Of a stretch of 64,000 nucleotides of DNA, positions 55,006 through 63,864 are shown one piece after another. Both the position numbers and the translations under genes were made by a program. Source of the stretch: an uncultured Alphaproteobacteria bacterium (GTDB lineage: Bacteria > Pseudomonadota > Alphaproteobacteria > Caulobacterales > Caulobacteraceae); the NCBI GenBank assembly GCA_903909375.1, contig CAIVVM010000048.1:89501-153500 (forward strand), read 5' to 3'. The notes under the pieces were generated by a model that was not told the origin of the DNA, searched no databases, and saw only the letters and a program-made list of their open reading frames with translations. The stretch's first letter is position 1, and each line of letters begins with the position of its first letter.

Positions 55006-55461
55006 ATGCGTACGATTGATTTTGCCCCCCTCTATCGCTCCGTCGTGGGCTTTGACCGTCTGGCGTCGCTGATTGAAACCGCGTCCGCCGCCGATGCCAC
55101 CGGATACCCGCCCTACAACATCGAGCGCACCGACGAGAACGCCTACCGCATCGAGATCGCGGTGGCGGGTTTCCGCCCCGACGAACTCAATATCGAGGTC
55201 CGGGAAAACCGCCTGACGGTCTCCGGGCGAAAGGCCGCCAATGACGAGGCGCGAACCTACCTGCATCGCGGTCTGGCCGCCCGGGACTTCGAGCGCCGGT
55301 TCCAGTTGGCGGATTACATCGTGGTGGCCGATGCAGACCTGGCCGACGGTCTGCTTTCCATTTCACTCAAGCGCGAAATCCCGGACGCGTTGAAGCCGCG
55401 CCGGATTGAGATCAACACCACGGTGCAGCCGGAGCTGCTCCAGGCCGAAAAGGCCGCGTAA
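55006..55461 (+). CDS. Hsp20/IbpA-type small heat-shock protein
   Basis: A 151-residue small heat-shock protein. The alpha-crystallin domain (about 35-130) starts PPYNIERTDENAYRIEIAVAGF and contains the LTVSGRK and RGLAARDFERRFQL segments typical of alphaproteobacterial Hsp20. It binds unfolded proteins as an ATP-independent holdase. The ATG at 55006 has AAGGA nine bases upstream, in the candidate thermometer hairpin. The sigma-32 promoter is upstream. Confidence 0.93.
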   Translation: MRTIDFAPLYRSVVGFDRLASLIETASAADATGYPPYNIERTDENAYRIEIAVAGFRPDELNIEVRENRLTVSGRKAANDEARTYLHRGLAARDFERRFQLADYIVVADADLADGLLSISLKREIPDALKPRRIEINTTVQPELLQAEKAA

Positions 55462-55518
55462 CGGTCCATGGATCGGTGTGGCGCGCTGTCCGATGGCGGC
55501 GCGCCACCTGCTACCCGA

Positions 55519-56781
55519 TCAGATAATGTCGTCCAGGCCTCGCACGCCCGGTCGGATGATCCCGGAGAAATTTGCCTGCTTCAGCTGGGCCCCCGAGAAG
55601 TTAGCCCGGCTGAGGTCGGCGTCCGTGAAAGTCGCATGGCGCACGTCTGCATTGGTCAGATCTGACCCCTTGAGCTGAGCCCCTGAGAGGTTGCAGGGCA
55701 GAACCCGGTCGGCGCCCAGGAGAAGCGGCCCCATCTGGGCCTCGCGCAGGTCCGCGCCCGACAGTTTCGCCCCGACCAGCCGCGCCCCGCGCAAGTCGGC
55801 CCGACGAAGCTTGCAGTTGCGAAGGTCCGCGCCGTCCAGGTGAGCGCCCTGCAGCTGCACGCCTTCCATGTTGATCCCGTAGAAGATCGCCGCCTTGGCC
55901 GAAAGCGCCGTCAGATTGTAGCCGCTGATGCTGGACAGCGCCCTGAGATCTGCCCCATCAAAGGACGATGGGTTGCCCTCCCCGCCGCCGGTCTCGCACC
56001 AGCGGGCGTGGTCGCGGATCATGTCGTCATAGGGCAGTTCACTGAGGGCGCGGCCAGCAGGCTGGTCGGTCAGTGCGCCCGTCATGTCAGCACCCGTTAC
56101 ATTCCAGGCCACCATGATGGCGCCTACCAGTATGACGTCTCGCAGGTCCGCCCCGGCCAGATCCGCCCCCGAGAGGTCGCATCCGGACATGTTGGCGCCG
56201 TTCATGTTGGCCTGTTTCAGATTGGCGCGGGTCAGTTTCGCGTCCTTGAGAATCGCGTCGGTGAAATCCGCACGCATGGCCATGGCGCCGGAGAGGCGCG
56301 ACCGTTCCAGATTGGCGCCGGCCAGAATGGCGCCGCGCATCTCGCCCTGGGCAGGCTGGCCCGTTTCCACCCTGCGCAAGCCAAGCTTGCGGCTGGCCGC
56401 CGCCAGCGTACCTTCCCGGAGATCCGCCTCAAAGAGATCCGCGCCGGTCAGGTCTACATTGCGCATGCACGATCCTCGAAGATCGGCGCGGCGCAGTGAT
56501 CCCTCGCGAATGTCGGAACTGGTCAGGTCGGCGCAGAACAGCGTGGCGTTGTCCAGCCGCGCACCCTTCAGATCGCAACCGATCATGATGGCGCCGGTGA
56601 AGTCCGCGTCGCAGAGATTACGGCCCCTGAGGTCGGCCCCGCTCAGGTCCTTGAACGCGAAAACGGCTCGCGCGCCGCCAGGCTTCGAACTCCAGAGACG
56701 GTCATGCTTCACGCAGATCGCATCCACGTCCGCCTGACTCAAGCGCGAATGGACCAGGGTTCTGGGCTCGGCGGGCTGCAT
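55519..56781 (-). CDS. Pentapeptide-repeat protein, two-part solenoid
   Basis: A 420-residue protein made mostly of A[D/N]LxG pentapeptides from about residue 45 to 410, predicted to form a right-handed quadrilateral beta-helix. Two breaks without repeats occur, at about 127-147 and 237-273, dividing it into segments. The N-terminal 40 residues are different and may be a helical cap. Family members include DNA-gyrase mimics and structural proteins; no specific function can be given. Confidence 0.93.
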   Translation of the reverse strand: MQPAEPRTLVHSRLSQADVDAICVKHDRLWSSKPGGARAVFAFKDLSGADLRGRNLCDADFTGAIMIGCDLKGARLDNATLFCADLTSSDIREGSLRRADLRGSCMRNVDLTGADLFEADLREGTLAAASRKLGLRRVETGQPAQGEMRGAILAGANLERSRLSGAMAMRADFTDAILKDAKLTRANLKQANMNGANMSGCDLSGADLAGADLRDVILVGAIMVAWNVTGADMTGALTDQPAGRALSELPYDDMIRDHARWCETGGGEGNPSSFDGADLRALSSISGYNLTALSAKAAIFYGINMEGVQLQGAHLDGADLRNCKLRRADLRGARLVGAKLSGADLREAQMGPLLLGADRVLPCNLSGAQLKGSDLTNADVRHATFTDADLSRANFSGAQLKQANFSGIIRPGVRGLDDII

Positions 56782-56832
56782 CGTGTTTTCAGGTTCAGCA
56801 GAAACTCTTGAAACTTCCTAGCTCAGGCCGGA

Positions 56833-57282
56833 TTAACGACGACTTTCGATTGTCTTTGCAGGAACATAGTCGACGTATAGCGTCCTCGCCTCAAACTCGA
56901 TCAATCCCTGATCTACGTTGATGCCCGCGCTGATCAACTTCTGCGCGCCCTGGCCGGCGGCGAACACCGACAGATCCGCACAGGCGAACACCACCCTCGC
57001 GACGCCGGCGGCAACCAGCCGCTCGCTACATGAACTGCCGCCGCTGGATCGTACAGCGCAGGGCTCCAGGGTGACAAAGGCGGTTGCGCCGCGCGCACCC
57101 TCATGAACGCCATCCAGAGCGAGTTCCTCTGCATGGGGACGCCCGCCGTCTGCCGTGGCCCCCTCGCCGATCACGATTCCATCACGCACGATCACGCAAC
57201 CCACCGCCGGATTGCCGCCGGTCCTGCCCAGCTGTGCCCGGGCGAGCGCGATGGCGCGGCGCATATGGTCAGCGTCTGTCAT
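56833..57282 (-). CDS. Stand-alone RibD-type deaminase domain
   Basis: A 149-residue cytidine-deaminase-fold protein with zinc ligands H50, C75 and C85 and the catalytic E52 (HAEELAL and EPCAVRSS...C). It matches the N-terminal deaminase half of riboflavin enzyme RibD, but the reductase half is missing. The stop precedes the pentapeptide gene by about 50 bases. It may deaminate another pyrimidine or a modified base. Confidence 0.85.
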   Translation of the reverse strand: MTDADHMRRAIALARAQLGRTGGNPAVGCVIVRDGIVIGEGATADGGRPHAEELALDGVHEGARGATAFVTLEPCAVRSSGGSSCSERLVAAGVARVVFACADLSVFAAGQGAQKLISAGINVDQGLIEFEARTLYVDYVPAKTIESRR

Positions 57283-57322
57283 GCCGCCAGAATGGACGCT
57301 CCCGATGGCCAGGTGAAGCGCC

Positions 57323-58033
57323 TTAAACCGGCGGCAGCGCGGTGGCCCGGACCTCGTCCAGGTAGCGCGCCGCCGTCGGCTTCAGAGTCCCGTCCAGCTC
57401 GATCACCAAGGGGTTGCTGGTCGGGATTTCCACTTTCACGATCGCTTCGTCCGAGAGGCCGAACAGCAATTTCACAATGGCCCGCAACGAATTGCCATGT
57501 GCGGCCACCAACAAGGTCTCGCCACGCCTCAGGCATGGCGCAACCTCGGCGTCCCAATAGGGCTGGACGCGGTCCAGAGTGGTCTTGAGGCTCTCGGTTG
57601 TCGGCAGGATAACGCCAGCGTAGCGCCGATCGCCCGAGAAATCGAACTCGCCCCCGGGCGCCAGCTCGGGCGGCGGCACATCGTAGGAACGCCGCCAGAT
57701 CGTCACCTGGGCGTCCCCGTGCTTGGCGGCGGTCTCGGCCTTGTTGAGCCCGGTGAGGCCGCCGTAGTGCCGTTCGTTCAGACGCCAGTCCTTCACCTCG
57801 GGTACGAACACCTGCCCGGCCGTCTGCAGCGCCAGCCAGGACGTGCGGATCGCCCGGGTCAGTACAGAGGTGAACACCCGGTCAATGGACAGACCGGCCG
57901 CCTTGATCAATTCACCGCCCTTGCGGGCCTCAGCCTCGCCCTGGGCGGTCAGGTCCACGTCGACCCAACCGGTGAACCGGTCTTCAAGGTTCCATTGGCT
58001 CTGGCCGTGGCGCAGCAGGATCAGGGTCGGCAC
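57323..58033 (-). CDS. gpmA: 2,3-bisphosphoglycerate-dependent phosphoglycerate mutase
   Basis: A 236-residue glycolytic enzyme. The phosphohistidine is H9 in LLRHGQSQWN, with LNERHYGGLTGLNK (about 83-96) and AAHGNSLR (about 180) as other active-site parts. It interconverts 3- and 2-phosphoglycerate. It lies 40 bases downstream of nothing related; the next gene on the other strand starts 80 bases away. Confidence 0.95.
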   Translation of the reverse strand: MPTLILLRHGQSQWNLEDRFTGWVDVDLTAQGEAEARKGGELIKAAGLSIDRVFTSVLTRAIRTSWLALQTAGQVFVPEVKDWRLNERHYGGLTGLNKAETAAKHGDAQVTIWRRSYDVPPPELAPGGEFDFSGDRRYAGVILPTTESLKTTLDRVQPYWDAEVAPCLRRGETLLVAAHGNSLRAIVKLLFGLSDEAIVKVEIPTSNPLVIELDGTLKPTAARYLDEVRATALPPV

Positions 58034-58113
58034 TGGCGGTTCCTCAATTGGGGAGGTCCCGGCTAGGGCGCCGGCCCCTACCGCGTCAAGGCGGAGCGGG
58101 CTATAGCGGGGTC

Positions 58114-58359
58114 ATGTTGGATCGTTTCTACCTTCCGCTGCTGGGCCTCGCCGCCGTCGCAGCGCTCGGACTGTCGCTGGTCTGGCCGCAGGGACTGGGC
58201 GACCGATCGCCAGCGCCCTTTGGTCATGAACCTGTGCAGCGCAGTCCCGAAATGCAGGCCGCCATGCGTCGTGAGACCGAGGCCGCGCAGCGTCGGGTCG
58301 ATCAGGCCAGGCAGGCCGTGCGTAACATCCAGAATCAGGCGATCGCGCCGTCGCAATGA
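58114..58359 (+). CDS. Small membrane-anchored protein upstream of kdsD
   Basis: An 81-residue protein: an N-terminal membrane helix (FYLPLLGLAAVAALGLSLVW) followed by a charged Gln/Arg/Ala-rich helical region (EMQAAMRRETEAAQRRVDQARQAV), which may form a coiled coil. No family is recognised. The stop overlaps the start of kdsD by four bases, so the products are made together. Confidence 0.75.
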   Translation: MLDRFYLPLLGLAAVAALGLSLVWPQGLGDRSPAPFGHEPVQRSPEMQAAMRRETEAAQRRVDQARQAVRNIQNQAIAPSQ

Positions 58360-59321
58360 GCAAAACCCCCTCCATCACCATCGGCCGGCGTGTGCTGGAA
58401 ACCGAGGCCGAAGCGCTCGGTCGCCTCGCCGCCGGGCTGGATGACACCTTTGCCAACGCCGTAGAAATGCTGTTCGCAGCGCAGGGCCGGATCGTTTGCA
58501 CCGGTATCGGCAAGTCAGGTCACGTCGCACGCAAGATCGCAGCCACCCTGGCTTCGACAGGTTCCGCCGCCATGTTCGTGCACCCCAGCGAGGCCAGCCA
58601 CGGCGACCTCGGCATGATCGGCTCGGGCGATATCATCCTGGCGCTGTCCAAGACGGGTGAGACGCGCGAACTGGCTGATATCATTGCCTTTGCCGCGAGA
58701 TTTGCGATCCCGTTGATCGGCATGACGGCGGTGACGGACAGCGCGCTGGGTCTGGCGTCCGATCTGGTTCTGAAGTTGCCGGATGCGCCGGAGGCGACGG
58801 ATGCGGTCAATGCGCCGACCACCTCCACCACCCTGCAGATGGCGCTGGGCGACGCGTTGGCCGTCGCGCTGCTCGAGCGGCGCGGATTTCAACCGAAGGA
58901 CTTCAAGGTGCTGCATCCGGGCGGCAAGCTCGGCGCCATGCTGCGCACCGCCGCAGACCTGATGCACGGCCGTGAGGAATTGCCCCTCGTCGCGCCCGAG
59001 ACGCCCATGCGTCAGGCCCTGCTGGTGATGACCCGGATGCGGTGGGGGGTCGTCGGTGTCGTAGACCCGAACGGACGTCTGCTGGGCGCCATCACCGACG
59101 GCGACCTTCGCCGCCACATAGACGGCCTCCTGGACCGAACCGCTGGAGACGTCATGACACCCGGCCCACGCAAGACTGCGCCGCCCCAGATGCTGGCCGG
59201 CGAGGCGCTGGCGTTGATGAGCGACCCATTACCAGCGGTCACCGTCCTCTTCGTGGTCGAGGACGGCAAGCCGCTGGGTATCCTGCATGTTCACGACCTG
59301 CTGCGCGCAGGCGTGATGTAG
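58356..59321 (+). CDS. kdsD: Arabinose-5-phosphate isomerase, KpsF/GutQ family
   Basis: A 321-residue enzyme with an N-terminal SIS domain (about 35-170; GIGKSGHVARKIAATLASTG is the sugar-phosphate loop) and two C-terminal CBS domains (about 205-320). It makes D-arabinose 5-phosphate, the precursor of Kdo for lipopolysaccharide. Start overlaps the small membrane-protein stop by four bases. Confidence 0.95.
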   Translation: MSKTPSITIGRRVLETEAEALGRLAAGLDDTFANAVEMLFAAQGRIVCTGIGKSGHVARKIAATLASTGSAAMFVHPSEASHGDLGMIGSGDIILALSKTGETRELADIIAFAARFAIPLIGMTAVTDSALGLASDLVLKLPDAPEATDAVNAPTTSTTLQMALGDALAVALLERRGFQPKDFKVLHPGGKLGAMLRTAADLMHGREELPLVAPETPMRQALLVMTRMRWGVVGVVDPNGRLLGAITDGDLRRHIDGLLDRTAGDVMTPGPRKTAPPQMLAGEALALMSDPLPAVTVLFVVEDGKPLGILHVHDLLRAGVM

Positions 59322-59327
59322 CCTCAG

Positions 59328-59750
59328 CTACGGATCGACCCGCGCCTCCGCATAGCCGCTCAGCACCTCGACGCCGTTCTGGTTGGTGGTAGCCACATCC
59401 AGTTCGACAAAGGTTTTGCCGTCGCGCTCGGTGATCGCCTTGACCGTGGCGCTGGCGTCCAGCGCATCGCCTGGCCACACCTGGCTGGTGAAGCGAACGC
59501 CGTATTTGGTCAGCCGGGTGTCGCCCACGTAGTCGGTGAGCATCTTGCCGGTCATGCCCATGGTCAGCATGCCGTGGGCAAATACACTGGGGTAGCCGGC
59601 GACCTTGGTTGTGAATATCTCGTCGGTGTGTAGCGGATTGTAGTCCCCGGAAGCGCCAGCGTACTGGACGATCTGGGTGCGGGTGAGGTCGTCGACCAGC
59701 CGGGCGGTGTGGACATCGCCCACCTTGAGCTTGCTTGCGTTGAGCGCCAT
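59328..59750 (-). CDS. MaoC-family dehydratase (C-terminal type subunit)
   Basis: A 140-residue hotdog-fold protein. The catalytic pair is in GASGDYNPLHTD (about 33-44), the hydratase-2 motif, with FAHGMLTMGMTG following. It hydrates (R)-specific enoyl-CoA or dehydrates 3-hydroxyacyl chains. It is paired with the FAS1-like MaoC gene 11 bases upstream, as in mycobacterial HadAB-type systems. Confidence 0.9.
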   Translation of the reverse strand: MALNASKLKVGDVHTARLVDDLTRTQIVQYAGASGDYNPLHTDEIFTTKVAGYPSVFAHGMLTMGMTGKMLTDYVGDTRLTKYGVRFTSQVWPGDALDASATVKAITERDGKTFVELDVATTNQNGVEVLSGYAEARVDP

Positions 59751-59761
59751 GACGGTTCCTC

Positions 59762-60253
59762 CTACTTCTGCTCGACGGGGCGTTCGGTGCGCACGCCGAC
59801 GCCGCGCGCCGTGATCACCAGTTCGCCGTTCTGATCTCGGTACTCGGTAACGGATTCCGAAAACACCAGCTTGCCCGAGCGCCGGCCCTCTTTCTCCCAG
59901 GTCTTGCCGGGCAAGGTCGTGGCGGTCAGCACGTCGCCAGCCCGAAGCGGGCGATGGTACTCATAGTGCTGCTCGGCATGCAGGCCACCGCCTCCGCCTC
60001 CGCCGCCGCCCGTGCGAACAAGGCCGGTCGGATTCTTCCCCGAGCCGAACCAGGGCTGGCCAATCTTTGGCCGCAGGAAATAGTCCGGATCGAACTGGGC
60101 GCTGGACTGGACAAAGGTGGGAGGCGCGATGATGCCGCCAGCCTCGGTCTTACTGGCGGCTTCCTCGTCCATGTAGGCCGGGTTGTCGTCGCCGATTGAC
60201 CGCGCGAACAACAGGATATGCCCCGCTTCAACCGGGAATTTTTTGGCGGCCAT
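59762..60253 (-). CDS. MaoC-like N-terminal dehydratase subunit with polyglycine loop
   Basis: A 163-residue hotdog-fold protein that matches the N-terminal half of the two-domain dehydratases (FAS1_DH_region). It has GHILLFARSIGDDNPAYMDE and APPTFVQSS motifs. A run of about nine glycines at residues 82-90 lies between two parts of the fold. It likely forms a heterodimer with the MaoC protein encoded downstream. Confidence 0.85.
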   Translation of the reverse strand: MAAKKFPVEAGHILLFARSIGDDNPAYMDEEAASKTEAGGIIAPPTFVQSSAQFDPDYFLRPKIGQPWFGSGKNPTGLVRTGGGGGGGGGLHAEQHYEYHRPLRAGDVLTATTLPGKTWEKEGRRSGKLVFSESVTEYRDQNGELVITARGVGVRTERPVEQK

Positions 60254-60432
60254 TGCGCTCCCTCTACATTGGCGGCGTTTCTCGGACGCCGGTTGGCGCT
60301 AATGAACGAGGCTAGACGGCTGCGGTCAACACCGATTGATGATGCGCTGCGCTTTGGAACAAAATCGCCGCTGTTAAGCCTTCAGTTGGGTGCAGCCCTT
60401 ATGGCCTCACCCACGACATGCCGGAGTCCATT

Positions 60433-61935
60433 ATGCTGCCCGCCCCCCGCGCCGACCTTCGCCCCAACACCCTGGACTATGAGAACTATCCGCTGGTGAA
60501 GGCGACAGGCTTTCGGGAGTATGACGCCCGCTGGGTTCTAGGGCCGGATATCAATCTGCTGGGCATCGAGGCTCTGGGGCTGGGCCTGGGCACGCTGATT
60601 CATGAGATGGGCCAGCGACGGATCGTGGTGGGTCACGATTTTCGCTCCTATTCCCTTTCGGTGAAGCAGGCGCTGACCATCGGTCTGGTCGCAGCCGGCT
60701 GCGAGGTGCTGGATATTGGCCTGGCCGTCTCGCCGATGGCCTATTTCGCCCAGTTCGACCTGGATGCACCTTGCGTCGCAATGGTCACCGCCAGCCACAA
60801 CGAAAACGGCTGGACCGGCGTCAAGATGGGCGCACAACGGCCCCTTACCTTCGGACCCGAGGAGATGGGCCGACTCAAGGACCTCGTTCTCGGCGCCCGG
60901 TGGGAGCAACGCCCCGGGGGAACCCTGGCGCACATCGCGGGCGTGGCGGAACGCTACATCAGCGACGCCACCTCAAGGCTGAGCCTGAAACGGCCGCTGA
61001 CCGTGGTTGCGGCCTGCGGCAACGGCACCGCCGGCGCCTTCGCGCCAAAAGCCCTGCGCGATATGGGCGTCGCCAAACTGATCGAGATGGACTGCGACCT
61101 CGACTACACCTTCCCCAAGTACAATCCGAACCCCGAAGACAGCATCATGCTGCACGCCATGGCCAGGACTGTGCGGGAGCACGGCGCCGATCTGGCGCTG
61201 GGCTTTGACGGAGACGGCGACCGCTGCGGGGTGGTCGACGACGAGGGCGAGGAAATCTACGCCGACAAGATCGGTCTTATGCTGGCCCGCGATCTCTCCT
61301 ACCTGCACGCAAACGCAACCTTCGTCGTCGATGTGAAGTCCACGGGCCTGTTCGCCACCGACGAGGTGCTGAAGGCGAACGGCGCCACCACCGTCTACTG
61401 GAAGACCGGCCACAGCTATATCAAACGCAAGACGGCCGAACTGGGCGCTCTGGCGGGTTTCGAGAAGAGCGGCCACTTCTTCATGAACCCGCCCATCGGA
61501 CGCGGCTATGATGACGGCCTGGTAGCTGCGGCGGCCATCCTGGCGATGCTGGACCGCAATCCCGACAAGAAGCTTTCGGATCTCAAGAGAGCCCTGCCCG
61601 TCGCCCATACGTCGCTGACCATGAGCGCTCATTGTGCCGACGAGGAAAAATACGGCGTCGTCGACGATGTCGTGGCCGAGTACACGGCGTTCGCGAAGGG
61701 CGGCGGTACGATCCTGGGACGGAAGATCGTCGACCTGATTACCGTCAATGGTGTTCGGGTCGCGCTGGAAGACGGCTCCTGGGTGTTGGTCCGCGCCTCG
61801 TCCAACAAGCCTGAAATCGTCGTCGTCGTGGAAAGTACGCGGTCGGAAGACGACATGCGGGCCCTGTTCCACCAGGAAGTGAAACCCCGGCTGGCCAGGC
61901 GGCCGCAAGTGGGCGCCTACAACCAGGAAATCTAG
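60433..61935 (+). CDS. Phosphomannomutase/phosphoglucomutase
   Basis: A 500-residue alpha-D-phosphohexomutase. The phosphoserine S121 is in TASHNENGW, the metal loop is D259-G-D261-G-D263-R and the sugar specificity loop is GFEKSGHFF (about 348-356). It converts mannose or glucose phosphates for nucleotide sugars. The ATG at 60433 has GGAG six bases upstream; an in-frame ATG five codons earlier lacks a ribosome site. Confidence 0.93.
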   Translation: MLPAPRADLRPNTLDYENYPLVKATGFREYDARWVLGPDINLLGIEALGLGLGTLIHEMGQRRIVVGHDFRSYSLSVKQALTIGLVAAGCEVLDIGLAVSPMAYFAQFDLDAPCVAMVTASHNENGWTGVKMGAQRPLTFGPEEMGRLKDLVLGARWEQRPGGTLAHIAGVAERYISDATSRLSLKRPLTVVAACGNGTAGAFAPKALRDMGVAKLIEMDCDLDYTFPKYNPNPEDSIMLHAMARTVREHGADLALGFDGDGDRCGVVDDEGEEIYADKIGLMLARDLSYLHANATFVVDVKSTGLFATDEVLKANGATTVYWKTGHSYIKRKTAELGALAGFEKSGHFFMNPPIGRGYDDGLVAAAAILAMLDRNPDKKLSDLKRALPVAHTSLTMSAHCADEEKYGVVDDVVAEYTAFAKGGGTILGRKIVDLITVNGVRVALEDGSWVLVRASSNKPEIVVVVESTRSEDDMRALFHQEVKPRLARRPQVGAYNQEI

Positions 61936-62024
61936 ATCTTTGAACAAGCCGCGGCGCTGGGGTTGGCGCCGCATCGATGCTGACGTTGCGGTTCGCCCCG
62001 GGGCGCCGCGTTCCAGGAGGGTTG

Positions 62025-63329
62025 ATGATGCGCGTGGCGATGATCGGGACGGGATACGTGGGCCTCGTCAGCGGGGCCTGTTTCGCCGATTTCGGCCACA
62101 CGGTGACCTGCATCGACAAGGACGCCGGCAAGATCGCGCACCTGAAATCCGGTGGGATTCCTATCTATGAACCGGGTCTGGACCTGCTGGTGGCCGCCAA
62201 CGTCAAGGCGGGCCGCCTGTTCTTCGACACGGACGCGACCCAGGCGATCCGCGAGGCCGACGCAGTATTCATCGGCGTTGGCACACCGTCACGACGTGGC
62301 GACGGCTATGCCGACCTTTCCTACGTCTACGCCGCCGCCGAGGAGATCGCGGGTCTGGTTCAGGGCTTCACCGTGGTGGTCACCAAGTCCACGGTGCCGG
62401 TTGGAACCGGCGACGAAATCGAGTCCATTTTCAAAAGGGTGCGCCCCGACGCCGATGTCGCCATCGTCTCAAATCCCGAGTTCCTGCGTGAAGGCGCCGC
62501 CATCGAGGACTTCAAGCGGCCGGACAGGGTGGTGGTCGGAACAACAGAGCCGCGCGCCCAGGAGATCATGCGCGAGCTCTACCGCCCGCTCTATCTCAAT
62601 GAGACGCCAATCCTCTTCACCAGTCGCCGGACCTCGGAGCTGATCAAGTATGCAGCCAACGCCTATCTGGCGCTTAAAATCACCTACATCAATGAAATGG
62701 CCGACCTCTGCGAAGCCGTCGGCGCCGACGTCCAGCAGGTGGCGCGTGGCATCGGTCTGGACGGTCGGATCGGAGGAAAATTCCTCAACGCTGGCCCCGG
62801 CTATGGCGGCTCCTGTTTCCCGAAGGATACCCTGGCGCTGGTGCGGACCGCGCGTGACGCCGGAACGCCGCTGGAACTGGTCGAAATGACGGTCAAGGTC
62901 AACGACGAGCGCAAGCGCGCCATGGCGCGCAAGGTGATCAAGGCAGCCGACGGCGATCTGAAGGGCAAGACCGTAGGCGTTCTGGGCCTTACCTTCAAAC
63001 CGAACACCGACGATATGCGCGATGCGCCGTCGCTGGCTATTATCCCGGCCCTGCTGGACAAGGGCGCAAGCGTTCAGGCGTTCGACCCCGAGGGTCAGGA
63101 AGCCCGCCACATGCTGCCAGGCGTGAACTTCAAGGACGACCCCTATGCCGTCGCCCAGGGCGCCGACGTCCTCGTCATCATCACCGAGTGGGATCAGTTC
63201 CGGGCCCTCGACCTCGATCGGATCAAGACGCTCATGAACAAGCCGGTGCTTGTGGACCTGCGTAACATCTACAAGCCGGCCGACATGAAGGCGCGCGGGT
63301 TCGCCTACACGAGCATCGGACGCGACTGA
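62025..63329 (+). CDS. ugd: UDP-glucose 6-dehydrogenase
   Basis: A 434-residue NAD-dependent enzyme. NAD motif GTGYVGLVSG near residue 8, the catalytic cysteine C264 in GGSCFPKDT, the lysine in ELIKYAANAYLALKITYINE (K208), and the C-terminal Rossmann domain TVGVLGLTFKPNTDDMR. It makes UDP-glucuronate for capsule or lipopolysaccharide. AGGAGG stands five to nine bases before either of two adjacent ATG codons. It follows the phosphomannomutase in the same direction. Confidence 0.95.
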   Translation: MMRVAMIGTGYVGLVSGACFADFGHTVTCIDKDAGKIAHLKSGGIPIYEPGLDLLVAANVKAGRLFFDTDATQAIREADAVFIGVGTPSRRGDGYADLSYVYAAAEEIAGLVQGFTVVVTKSTVPVGTGDEIESIFKRVRPDADVAIVSNPEFLREGAAIEDFKRPDRVVVGTTEPRAQEIMRELYRPLYLNETPILFTSRRTSELIKYAANAYLALKITYINEMADLCEAVGADVQQVARGIGLDGRIGGKFLNAGPGYGGSCFPKDTLALVRTARDAGTPLELVEMTVKVNDERKRAMARKVIKAADGDLKGKTVGVLGLTFKPNTDDMRDAPSLAIIPALLDKGASVQAFDPEGQEARHMLPGVNFKDDPYAVAQGADVLVIITEWDQFRALDLDRIKTLMNKPVLVDLRNIYKPADMKARGFAYTSIGRD

Positions 63330-63339
63330 GCTCAGTGCG

Positions 63340-63864
63340 GTGTCGCAGCAGCTTTTCCATGTGAGTGAAGACGCAGGAATCACGTGCTTCGAGCCGAGGC
63401 CCATCCCATCCCCGGATTCTGGCGTAGACGGCCTGGCCGTTTGGGCGGTCGCCGAAAGTCACCTGCCGAACTACCTTTTGCCGCGCGATTGTCCCCGCAT
63501 CTGCTTCCGGGCCGGCCCGCAGACGTCTGCGGACGACCGGGACCGGTTCCTCGGCTCTGCTGAGCGGGTTGTTGCTTTCGAAGAAGTTTGGCTGGAACGG
63601 GCTCGGCAAGCCAGACTTGCGCTTTACCACATGCCCGTCGAGACCTTTGAAGCGGCCTTACCGGAGGCGGGCTACTGGATATCACGCCAAGTGGTAGAAC
63701 CCGCTGGCCTGACGATGATCGATGACGCCTTGTCTGCGCTGACTGCCTCAAACACCGAAGTGCGGATTTTGGATAATTTCTGGCCGTTGAGGGATGCCGT
63801 TATTGCATCCACCCTGCAGTTCTCGATCATCCGGACACGAAACGCCCGGTCAAGGAGCGGCTAG
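63340..63864 (+). CDS. DUF6886 family protein, 3' end at an IS boundary
   Basis: A 174-residue DUF6886-like protein: SQQLFHVSEDAGITCFEPRPIPSPDSGVDG at the start, LPNYLLPRDCPRICF and WPLRDAVIASTLQFSIIRTRNAR at the end. The function is unknown. It starts at GTG 10 bases after ugd. The stop TAG lies in CTAGAGCG, where the IS630-type end begins, so the last few residues may have been changed by insertion. The body appears complete. Confidence 0.85.
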   Translation: MSQQLFHVSEDAGITCFEPRPIPSPDSGVDGLAVWAVAESHLPNYLLPRDCPRICFRAGPQTSADDRDRFLGSAERVVAFEEVWLERARQARLALYHMPVETFEAALPEAGYWISRQVVEPAGLTMIDDALSALTASNTEVRILDNFWPLRDAVIASTLQFSIIRTRNARSRSG

